Of a DNA stretch of 64,000 bases, positions 13,401-25,400 are shown piece after piece. Made by a program: the position numbers and the translations under genes. Under the pieces are notes generated by a model that was not told the origin of the DNA, did no database searches, and was given only the letters and a program-made list of their open reading frames with translations. Position 1 is the first letter of the stretch, and every line of letters begins with the position of its first letter. This stretch comes from Alligator mississippiensis (taxonomy: Eukaryota; Chordata; Crocodylia; Alligatoridae): the NCBI RefSeq assembly GCF_030867095.1, contig NC_081833.1, forward strand, positions 77,629,395 to 77,693,394. The letters run 5' to 3'.

Positions 13401-16400
13401 TTGGTGGGGGGGGAGTGTTGCCAGGGCTGTGCCTGGGGCAGCTCCTGTGGAGTGGATGCTGTTGATTCCAGGGTTGCTGCTGCTCTGTGCGCGAAGGGAG
13501 CTTGCAGGGAGCGCAGCTGGACTGTTGCGTCCATGAAGCCAGTAGCTCGGGTCTCCTCCCCCTCCCCCAAGATGTGCTTTCAGCACGGCAGCATCTGCCC
13601 CTGCACTGCACCCTTTACTGTGCACACGCTGATGCCCACAGCATCTCCCTCTGGGCCCGGGACTTGACATGTCCCTGGTGCTTCCTTTTGATGGCAGGAG
13701 GCCTGTATGCCTTGAGCCAAGCTCTGCCGTGGCCTTTAGGAGCACCTGCGTGGGGGAGTCCCACCCTCTACATCAGTACGGTGGAACCTGGCCCTGCTCC
13801 CCTCCCTGCACAAGTGCGGCTCTCCTCCGTGGAGTTGAGCCCATCTTAAGTAGTAATGGGACAATAGGGATGCTTTCTGTATAGGCCTCAGCACCCCCGG
13901 GAGGTGTTGTACCAAGGTAACTGCACTGGCTTGGTTCCTGCCTTGTCACATGCCAGCATAGCTTCCCTTGTGGACGGCCTGCTTGTCCTGGGAGTGTCTC
14001 TGGGTCCTGGTGGGGAAGGCCATGCACTTACTGGTAGAAAAGGCCTGTGACCACATCTGTGTCACCTGCTGTATTAGGCAGCGTCTCATTAGGGTATCTG
14101 ATTTGTAGCACACAAGAGTCAGGTGAGGCTCAGTCCCCTTCGCAGCCAGACAGCCTCCGCAGAGAACGCAGAGGCTTCCTGAGAGGTCAGAGCTCATCTA
14201 TGTGCTTATCACCGTGGCAGTGGCGTGCCGCACCTGTGTGGGTTTATGGCCTGCCGCACTCCGCAGACTTTGCCCTTGCAGCGCAGTGGGGGCCACGCAC
14301 ATTCTTCCTTCGTGCAAACTCCTGCTTCCCTCAGGGTGGATTTATCCAAGGCAGAAGGGAGGATGAGCCAGGCCAGGATTAGCAGCAGGAAGTTAACAGG
14401 ACTGAGGCTTGCAGGCCTCGACCACAGCTCCATAGCAGCAGGGTGCTGACCAGGTCCCACAGATGTGGAGCAGAGCCTGGTGTTGTTTAGGGCTGGCAGA
14501 GAGTGGGCAAGCACATGTCCTGAGGAGGCGGCTAGCAGCACGGGGTTTGCCCTGTGCCAGTGCTCCAGCAGTGTGCTGCAGGCAGAGGTGTGCCCATAGC
14601 ATGGCAGGTGTTACTGCTGCTCCCATCTGGTTAGCTCAGGTGGCCAGAGCCTCCTGTGCCAGCTAGTGACCAGCAGGTGTACCAGGGTGCCCTGCAGTGT
14701 GTACTGCCTGTGGAAGCTGACGGCTGTGCTGCTGCCCTCTTCCCTGCTGATGTTCCCCTTCCCGGCCAGCCTGGTCCACTGATTAGCCTGAGCAAGTGTC
14801 AGCAGTGTGTCCTGCTCTGGTCACCCTCTCTGGTGTGGGGGGAGGAGTGAGGCACAAGTGACCTTCTGAGACTGCAGCGAGCTATCCAGGAAATGCAGCT
14901 CCTCCTCTGATCAGCACTGGGAGACAGGCGTCAAAGGAGAAGTAACACTTCCTTGACCGGCTGCCCCTCTGCCCCCATGGGACATGACTGGGTGATGGGC
15001 TGCCTTCTCGGTCACTAGCTCAAAGGTGCCTGCATCAGGAGACCCTGTTCTGGTGCTGTTGGCTAGGCCACGGGGTAGGCAGCTCAGCATAGGTCCTGCA
15101 GAGAGCCACCCATCTCGCTAGCGCTGATCTGTTCCCCAGCTGCCAGGCTCAGCAGAGATGACAGACCGAATGGCCCCCGGTCTGACCTGCCCCTTCCCTC
15201 CCGCGTGGGGCCGCATAGAGGTTGCTGCTGGTGCTGTAGGTGAAACAAAAGGCTTGTCATCAGGACATCGCCACTTCTACACCCTACACTAAGTGGCTCA
15301 ACCTAAGTGACCGCTGCCTCCTGGGCTGGTCCGGCTGCCCGTAGGCTCATGTTGGGGCCCCACCTCACTGAAGCACTGCAGTAAAATGCCCACGTGGGCA
15401 GACCCTGAGCCAGGAGAGCTCCAGGTCGTGCCACCCCCTGCCACTCGCGTGTTCTCCTATCTCCTACCAGGAACCAGTTGCAGTGTGTCCCTGACTGGTC
15501 CTGTGAAGCAAAGAAACTGGAGGTGTTGGACCTGAGCTTCAATCTCCTCACAGAGCTGCCGTCGAGGTAAGAGGAACCCCCATCCCTGCCTAAAGCTGGG
15601 ACCCCCTCCAGGGCATGAGCTGGGAGGGAACTCCCAGCCCCGTGCTTTCAGTACCAAGCTGCTTTCTTGCATGATGGCTGCTGGTCAGACTCTTTGTAGC
15701 TCCTGGGGCCAGCAGGGAGGCAGAGTCCTCTCCCTTTCAGCATGACAGGAGCCAGAGAGTTTACCCCATGACTTCAGCCTCTGCACCAGCAGTTCATGGT
15801 AGAGCAGGAGCGTTACTGCTGTGCTATCTTAGTGCTTGGGGTACCAGTTGTGTGCTGGGGCTGCAGTATGCTAGGGCCTTTGCAAACACAGAGCAAAAGT
15901 GTCTGCCCAAAAGAGCTTTCAGTCTGCATCTAAGAGGAAAAGCAGGTGGTCGTGGGCAGTGAGGCGCTGTGTCAGCATGGCAGGCAGTGGTCCTAGCATG
16001 CTGGCTGCTAAACTTGTCTAGGTTCTTGTATGCATCACAGCAAAGGAGAGTTTTGGAGGGCTGATAACAAGGCAACTTGGCCTTATGTTTGTCTGTGTGG
16101 GCCGCACATGTCGTAGCCAGGGACAGGGCAGTGTAGCAAACGGGGCACAGCGGTGAGTGCCAGGACGGGATCTGGATGGATGAGCCAGGCTATGTGTTGG
16201 TGCCTGGTGCCGAAGGAACTGGCAGGAGTGAGAGGCAGGAGCATCTCTTGCAGCAGAGCTCAAGGGCTGTTGAAACCCTTCTCCCCCCGTCCCCACCTTG
16301 CAAGGCTGCTCCCCTGGCTGAGTATCCCCAACACTGTTTTTCAGGTCTTGTGGCTCTGTCTTCAAGACCTTAGATCTGTGATTCCTAACTGGGGTGCCAC

Positions 16401-19400
16401 GAGGCCCTCTCATGGGGCCACAGAGTGCCATGCAGTGTTGGCACTCGGGCGTGCAAACAGGAGTCGGGGAAAAACCTAGGATTTGCAGATATGAATCCAG
16501 AGCATTAAAAACATTCTGCCCTGTTGTGCTTATGCCGAGTTCTTTGCAGTAGAAAAATCACTGTAGTGTTAGAAAATGAGGGCTGGAAGGGGCCTCTTAG
16601 GAGTCATCTAGTCCAGCCTCAACTAGATCATCCCAAGCAAGGCTTTGCCTAGCCAGGTCTTAAACACCTCCAAGGATGGAGACGCCACCACCTCTCTGGG
16701 TAACCTGTTCCAGTGCTTTACTACTCCTCAAGTGAGAGAGTTTTTCCTAATATCTAATCTCAACTTCCCTTGATGCAACTTGAGCCCATTGGTCCTTGTT
16801 CTGTCATCTGCCACCACTGAGAACAGCCCAGCTCCATCCTCTTTGGACCATTCTTCCCCCACCCGCTTTCAGGTAGCTGACAGCTGCTATTCGATTTCCG
16901 TCAGTCTTCTCTTCTTCAGACTAAGCAAGCCCAGTTCCCTCAGCCTCTCCTCACCAGTCCTGTCCCCAGCCGTTTTTGTTGCCCTCCGCTGGACTCTCTC
17001 CAATGTGTCCACATCCTTTCTGTAGTGGGGGCCCACAACTGGACACAGGACTCCAGATGCGGCCTCTCCAGTGCTGAAGAGGGGAAGAATAAGTTTGCTC
17101 GATCTACCAGCAGTGTTCCTACCGATGCTGTTAGCCTTCTTGGTACCAAGGGCACACCGCTGGCTTATGTTCAGCTTCTTGTCCACTGTGACCCCCAGGT
17201 CCTTTTCTGTAGAGCTGCTGCCCAGCCCGTCACCCCCAGCCTGTACTGGTGCATGGGCTTGTTCCTTCTTAAGTGCAGGACTTTGCACTTGTCTTTGTTG
17301 AACCTCAGGAGATTTCTTTTAGTCCAGTCTTCCAAATGCATCAAGATGACTCTGAATCCTAGCTCTACCCTCCATCTTATCTAATCTGCAGATTTGCTGA
17401 GGGTGCACTCCATCCCATCTTCCAGACCTCTGATGAAGATATTGAACAAAACCAGCCACAGGACCAACCCCTGGGGCACTCCACTTGATACCGGCTTGAT
17501 TACTGGCTGCCAAATAGGCACTGAGCCATTGATCACTCCTGTCCGAGCCCAACATTTCAGCCAGTTTGTATCCACCTGACAATCTGTTCATCCATCCTAT
17601 ACTTCCTTAGCTTTCCTATGAGATTGTTGTGGAAGATTGTATCAAAAGCCTTGCTAAAGTCAAAGTATATCACATCCACTGCTGTCCTTACATCCACTGA
17701 TTATTTTTCCATAGTCAAGAAATGAGTGAAAACTATGAGATTGGTCTTGAACACAACAGGGGGTGCCTTGAGTCTAAAGAGATTGAGGACCACTGCCTTT
17801 GATCTTTTTATGCCTTTTGTGCTACCTTGGAGAGCTCCCCTCCATCAGATATCTCTTCTATATGTAGATTGTCAGGCCCCTGAAAGAAGGCTTCAAGTGA
17901 AAAATAATCCTGGTTAAAAGGGAGATGGAAGAGCAAAGAGAGAAATTATTAATGATGATGCAGAAAAAGGCAGTCAGAAGCAGTCAGTAAAGCTCGTGTT
18001 CTGTATTTGGAAGAAGCAGGATACTGTATTATACCCTAGTAAGGACTTCTATGTCAGCTGGCAAAGTTAAGTATTTTTAAATAAACAGGACTGAAGAACT
18101 TGCTCCAAAAGTTATAAAAGAATTGCTTGAGGAGTCTCCTGAGCCTCTAACACCGATTTTTCTGACCATATTTAGGAAAATGAGGGAGGTTAAAAAAAAA
18201 TGGCGACAAGAGAATATGGTGCCAGTGTTTAGAAAAAGAGTGTAGGGTGTGATTTGGCATACTCTGGGATGGCTAGCCTGGTGTCATTCCTGAGCAGCAC
18301 ATGATCAGGCTGATATGAGACACAGGCAATAAAAATGAACTAAGGCAACAAGGCAGGGCAGTCACGGTGTTGCAGAGAAATGTTCTTGTCAAACAAGTTT
18401 AACGGCATGGTTCGGTGAAGTTACAAAGTTTGGTTGTTAAAGGTAATCGGTGTAATAGACTTTTGACCTGCATGACATTCTGATTTAAAAAAAAAAAACT
18501 GTAGAAAATTGATATGGGCCATCTTAAATGATTAAACACTAGCCATGTGCTAGGTCTTGGGAAGTCATTGTAGGTGCGCATTGTCATCTATTGGTGATGT
18601 CCCACAGAGATCTGTTCTTAGTCCAGTGGTTCTTAAATCACTATCCATGGTCTGGAAGAAAATACGAGTCAGTGCTTGTAAAATCGACCAAAAAGAATCG
18701 GTTGAGTGGTAAGTTGTTATTGTGATGTGTGAATGAGACGGGCCCGCTGGGCTGTTCTGTACAGTGGGTGCATTCGACCAGGGTGTTTTCAACAGAGCTA
18801 AATGCAAAGTCATGCATTAGTGAGAGACAATGTAGGTCCCGCATTGGAAATAGGAGACTGTCCTGGAGGCAGGGCTCATTAGGGACTGGTGTCTCACTGC
18901 CTAGATGTAACTACTGCTTGGGCGCGGAGGGAAGAGGGTGAACACGTAGGTGTGTATGCAGCGAGCAGTGAGTGGAGGGAGGGGGTGTGGTGTCAACACA
19001 CTACAGTGTTGGCAAGACCAGTCCTTTCTCTACACCCTGCTCTGTTTCCTCATTTCAGAAGGGCATTGATGAAGCAGAGCAGGTCAGAGAAGAGCCACCG
19101 GCATGACTCAGGATCTGGACCGACCTGCCTTAGGGCAGGAAGCTAAAGCAGCTACACTTAGCTTACTGAGGAGGTAGAGCATGGGGCTGAATGCTGTCTC
19201 AGCACCCCCAGCTGTGAGCAGCCTGCTCTGGATCCCCAGCCATAGGCTGAGCAAGCTCCAAGGGCAGACACTGACATGGACACGTTGCTGTAGGAGTGAG
19301 GGGCAGCGTTCACACTGGGGCTGTTAGCTGGCAGAATAAGGGACCACGGGACATGGCTCTCCAGCATTGGCAGTCCTGTGCCGAGCACAGAGGTCTCTCT

Positions 19401-22400
19401 GCGGGACCCTTTGCTCGGACAAAAGCAGTGGGCTTGCAAACGTGGGGCACGGTTCCCTGGCCAATACCGTGCAGGATCACGGCAGCCACTCCTGACCTGA
19501 GCCCCAGCTGCCTGTGTGGTGCCGTGGATGCCCTGATTATGCAGCCTGGACCAGGCTCACGTGGCAGCGGAGAACCCATCCATTAAAGTTCTGCTCCTTG
19601 CAGGCAGGGGCAAGGGGAACAGTAAGGATGTGTCCAGGCATAGCGGATGCAGCCAGATCTTCCTCAAGCACTGCTGCAAAAGGCCCTAGCACCCATGAGA
19701 GGGTTCTCTGGCTGGGGCCTTCCTTCTCATGGAAGCTGGGGAGCAAGGTTCCCCTCCTTACCCCCCAGAGTAGGTGCTGGGCCAGGAGCAGGGAGGATGA
19801 TGAGGGCATCTCCTCAGCTGCCCTTCAGAGCTGCAGGCAGAGCCCTGTGGCCTGGCCTCTTTCACATGCTGCCATCAGCAGCTGATGGGCCCCCTGAGAC
19901 CAGCAATGAAGTTAGCACCTCACTGACAAGGGCAGGGCCGTCCTGTGCCACCTGTAGCCTTCACGGCTTGAGAGGTCTCTCAGCAAGCCTGGTGAGGCCA
20001 GAGAAGGCCATGACAGCCTGGACACTAGTGCTGGGTGTGGGTGAGCCCCTAGTCTGCATGTCAGTGCTCCAGAATGGTCTCTGTTGCCCAGCAAAGGTGG
20101 CTAGGGGATACGAGGCAGCCCCTTTCCGATCCTTCCAGCCCTGCCATCTGCCCTGGAGCATGTTCGCAGCACCTGCCTGCGGCTGTGCCAATGCATGGGC
20201 ACTGATCCCCAGCTGCAGCGGCCTAGGGAGCAGCGCTGGGGCCCGTGTGTCTGCAGACATGTCCCTTAGTCCAGGTGGCTCGGCGGGCCGTCGTCCTGGT
20301 GCGTCCTAAGCATCCCGGGGCCAGACTGGTGTGGAGCAGCTTGCTCACTCCGCTTTCTTCCTTCCAGGCTCCTGAGCAGCCTGAGCCTGAGGAAGCTGAT
20401 GGCTGGGCACAACCAGCTGCAGAGCCTGCCACCGCTGCTGGAACATGTTCCCCTGGAGGTGCTGGACCTCCAGCACAACCTGCTGGCCAGGCTCCCTGAC
20501 AGGCTCTTCTCCAAGGCACTGAAGTGAGTGGGGGCAGCAGGCACTGTGGGGGGCAGGTGGAGGGCCGATGTCCTGTGGCTGTCTCTCCTTTGGAGTATCA
20601 TGGGCTGGGACTGTTTGCATGACTGCGTCAGCCAGGTACTGGGAGCTTTATTGCTGGTTATACAAGAGATAATAGAGTGGGTTTGCTTTACACGACAATG
20701 ATCCAGGAGTTCTGGCGAGCACCAGGCTGGGGCCTGAGGGAGCCCGCTGGCTCCCACACCCTAGCATGGAAGGTGACCCTGTCTGACTCACCTGCCCATG
20801 CAGGAGTGGCCTGGAGTTGCTGCTGATCCCCTCCGAGTCTTGCCCAGGGAAGAGTCCTGTCTTCAAGGCCAGGTCCAAGTGGGGGGGACAGGCTGTCTGG
20901 TGCCACAGCATTGTCTCCTTGAGGAGCCCTGTGCCAGAGGGGGTGGTTGCAGTGGAAATGAGGCAGCTGCCTGTGCAGGTGTGAGCTGTGGCCTTCTCGG
21001 GCCTCAGACCCCAGGCAGGGCTCAGCTGTGCAGTGCTGCCCTGCCTGCCCGTTGCTGTCTCCACCTGGGCTCAGCAGAACCCAGCTGTTGCCACCTCCAC
21101 ACGAGGATGCTCCTCTCCCTGCAGAGCACCATGCTTTTGTAACGGGCAGGTCGGTGGCAGAGCCCTTCAGTCTGGAGGCGGCTGGAGCTGCCCTCCAGCT
21201 TGCTGTGGCCCCGTCCTTGTGTGTAGGGTCACTGTGGCTGTTGTCTCCGGAGGGGTTTGGATAGGCTCTAATGTGTCTGACCCTGCTGCCATTAGTCTCA
21301 GGTACCTGAACGTGTCGGCCAACAGCCTGGAGTCCCTGCCCTCGGCCAGCATGGGCGAGGAGAGCCTGAGCCTGCTGCAGCTGCTGTACCTGTCTAACAA
21401 CTGCCTCACAGATCAGTGCATCCCTGTCCTGGTGGGGCATCCGAACCTGCGGATCCTGCATCTGGCCTACAACCAACTGCACACCTTCCCTGCCAGGTCT
21501 GTGCACGTGGTGGGATGGGGGCAGTGCTTGGCTGCCAGGGCTGGAGGGGGGCCAGGCTGGGCTCTCATGAGTAGGGGCCCTCACTCTGGCATGGTGATAA
21601 GCATCTCCCTCCATGCCAGCTCCATTTGGGACCCTGAGGACAGTGCAGCTACTGTGGTTCTGTAGCCCCAGTGCCTGCGATGGGCACATGTGCAGGGGTG
21701 GCCGGGGAGAGTTGTGCTGGTGCCTTCAGCGCAGCAGACACGGGCCTGTGCTCCGTAACCCCATCTGGCTGATTCGCTGGATTCACCTGGCCTCTCGTGA
21801 CCATCGGGCTTCTGTGCAGAGCAGCTTAGTGCTCACTCCCAGCCTGACCTGCTTGATGAGCAGGGGATAGCAGGCTGCTGTGGCCTCTCAGTTCGTGGCT
21901 GGTTTCCCAGGCCTGGGTTCATTCTGGTCCATCTTCCCTGAGCCTCTCTGCAGTGTGTGGATCCGTTGGCACCAGAACGGGCTGTAGGTTTGCTGTTAAG
22001 CCCTGACCACTGCTGTACGCAGGGCAGAGCACCGCTGCCTGCCCTGCTGGATAGCTCCCCTGGGACCTGTCCTCCTTGAATTAAATAATGCATTACTGTT
22101 TAACCAGTGTCACCTAGTGCAAAGCATTGCAGAAACCAGTGATGTCAGTGCAGTTTTGTCCTGCCAGCCAGACTTGGAGTCTTGGCAAGAATAACATCAA
22201 GTTTAACCCATTCCCATAGAGCCATGTTGATTGTCACTATTTACGGAGCCAGCACGTAACCCCTGGCTGCCTGTGTTGCACACCAGCCTTGCCAGGAAAC
22301 TCCTAGCGTTGAAGCCAGCTGCACCGTCTGCTGCCTCCTTACCTCCTTGCTCACCCTTACCACGTGTACTGGTGCAATGCTGGCTTTTTGATGCTGTCTG

Positions 22401-25400
22401 GGACTCTCCTCATGCCCCAGGGTTTGCCAGGCATTTGCACCCCAAACTCAGCCCCTGACCGATTCCCTTGGACACAGCCTGGGCTCAGGGGACTTCCCTG
22501 TTTGCCTCATGCCTAGAGGGGGCAGGAGCAACGGGATCAGTGCATGCCCCATACTCCAGGCAGTTCCTGTTCTCTCTGGGCATACTGCTGGCCTCCCGGC
22601 CATAGGTGAGGAGTGCAGCTAGAAGACAGCTTGGCCTCTCCTGCTGCTGCAACCCTGCTTCTCCAGCGATGAGCCCTGCATCCCCTGCCCATGCATGCTG
22701 GAGGGGCTGCAGTCAGGCTTGCTGGAGCTGCTGTGTCTGGTTCCCTTCAGCAAACTGAGCAAGCTGGAGCAGCTGGAAGAGCTGAACCTGAGTGGCAACA
22801 AACTAAAGACGATTCCTACAACGATTGCAAACTGCAAGCGTCTGCACACACTCCTCGCCCACTCAAACGAGATCAGCATTTTCCCAGAGATCCTGCAGCT
22901 GCCCCTCATTCAGGTACCTCCCCTCACCCCCAGCCCTGCCAGGTGAGGGGCAGGAGGCTGCTGGCTGTTTCCAGGTCTGTACACTCAGGCGTCTCATTCT
23001 GCCTTTCGCAGCGTGGCTCTGAGGTGATCAGCAGCAGGATGCGGCACTGGGCTGACCATGCAGGTCGGCTGCACTGGGTCTGGGAATGGGCAATGGGGCC
23101 CCAAGGGCAGGGCTTTGGAGGCATGCAGGGAAGGGCTGACAGGGCCCTGTGGTCCCCTGCTGACCCTCCTGCCCCCCCCTGTTCACAGTTTGTGGACTTG
23201 AGCTGTAATGAGCTGACAGAGATCCTGATCCCAGAGGCGCTGCCAGCTGCCTTGCAGGAGCTGGACCTGACTGGGAACACAAACCTGGTGCTGGAGCACA
23301 AGACCTTGGACATCTTCAGGTGAGCGGTGGGCGTGGAGGCTGCCCCAGGCCTGCTCGGACTGGTGCAGAAGCGATGCAGCAGGGCACTGCCTGGGCCCCT
23401 CGCACCGTGTCCCAGCCCCTCCGCCCACAGCTGGACAGGCTGCCCATGTCCGCTCCAGGCGCAGGCTCTGGCTCTGCTCTAGCCAGGCAAGCAGAGGAGC
23501 TGTTGCCTGCACCCGGCAAGTACCTCACTGCCTCAGGTCAAGGCCTCCCTGCAAAGGCCACATCCTTCACCTCCCTCCCTTGGCTCCATATCACCCCAAG
23601 GTGCTCTGTTGCAGGGCCAGGCTGGGGTGGGGTGGCCACTAGCCTTGCAGTTGCACACTGGGCAATTGGCCGTGGGAGCAGCATGATAACCGGGCTCCTC
23701 TCCACAGCCACATCGCCACCCTGAAGATCGACACCAAGCCCGGGCTCACAGCTGATGCTGGGCTCACCTCCCCCTTCTGGAGCCACGGGCTGGCTGAGAT
23801 GGCCGGGCAACGGAACAAGTGAGCAGAGCCACAGCCCCCAGGGCATGGCAGTGCCGGCTGTACCCCACAGTCACAGCCAGCTGCCCTGGGACCCCCGCTT
23901 CCTTGGACTCCCTAGCACCCGTACCAGTCCTGGCAATAGGCTTCTCTGGCCCAGCTGCCCTGCCCTGCCCTGCCCTGCCCTGCCCTGCCCTGCCCTGAGG
24001 GAGTTGCCCCCACCCAGTATGGGGGAGGGAGGGAGGCAGCCCCGGTAGCTGCAAGCTAGTCTGGAACTCTGGAGATGGGTTCATGTCCCTAATCTGCCAC
24101 AGAGACCTTGAGTGAGTCCCTTAGCTTCTCCAGGGAGCAGCTCCTGCCTGGGCTGGGTAATGGCCCAGCTGCACAGAGCAACATGAGGGGCATGGTGAGG
24201 TGCTGGGCTATGATGGGGTGGGGGCCTTGGATAATGGCCAGTGGCACGGCCCCTCCCCTGCAGGCTGTGTGTGGCGTCCCTAGCACTGGGGAGCTTTGCC
24301 GAAGGCACGGAGGCCGTATATGGCATGTTCGACGGCGACCGCAATGAGGAGCTACCGCGCCTGCTGCAGTGCACCATGGCAGACGTGCTGCTGGAGGAGC
24401 TGCAGCAGTCCAACACGGACACGGTCTTCATGACCAGCACCTTCCTGGTCTCCCACAGGTGGGTGCAGGCGTGGGTGCAGCCACTGCAGGCTTCCTGGGT
24501 GCAGGTTCACCCAGACCTGCTGCTGGGCAGCAAATGAGGTCCTCCCAGGCCATGTCCCCTGGAGTGAGAACAGTGTGCCTGGCCAGTGTATCGCCCTGGG
24601 GCCTGGCTCCTCCTGCGTTCCTGCCCTGCTCCCCCACACCACTCCTTGCCTGGGCTCCAGACAGACTGGGCAGAGGTGATCAGCAGCAGATATCCAAGCT
24701 CTTGTGCTGCTGCTCCCCTTCCTGTCCTGCTCCAAGACTTGCTCTTCGGCCACTGAAGTGGACTCTGCGTGGAGCATGGCTGTGCACGCTGCCACCTCAA
24801 CGCCGTGGCCTGCCTGCCCAGCTGTGCACACTGCCACCCCAATTCTGCAGCCTTCCCACTGTGCCATTGAGTGGAGCCCTCCCCTGCCACCTGGCTTGGC
24901 AGATGCCCCTGGTGCCCTGGCTGTTGCAGCCTGGCAGCAGGGAGGCTGCAGGCCCAGCCCCAAAGCAGCCTGATGCTCAGGGGGAGCCTTGCGCCCCAGG
25001 GGTGCATATGCATCTCAGCCACTCCGTACAGCCAGTGCTGGGGGGGTATCCTGTTGGGAAGAGGATGGGCTTGGCGCACAGCTCTGCAGGGCACTGGATC
25101 CCAGGGTAGGGCCATGTGCGCGTGGGGTGAGCTGGCAGCCCATGCTGCTCTCTCCAGACTGCGTGTCCCTGCACAGGAAGCTGGGGATGGCCGGCCAGAA
25201 GCTGGGCTCCTCCGCCGTCTTGTGCTATATCCGGCACGACACCGCCGAACCAGGCAGCAGCTTCACACTAACAGTGGCCAACGTGGGGACGTGCCAGGCC
25301 GTCCTGTGCCGTGGTGGAAAGCCACTACTACTCTCCAAAGTCTTCAGCCTGGAGCAGTGCCCCGAGGAGACCCGGAGGGTGCAGGAGCAGAAAGCCATCA

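Noticed and set aside
20688-21689. A 333-residue minus-strand open frame
   Set aside because: It is antisense to the PHLPP2 LRR exon at 21296-21496 and its introns. The length comes from GC-rich, Leu-rich codons on the other strand, and no domain was seen.
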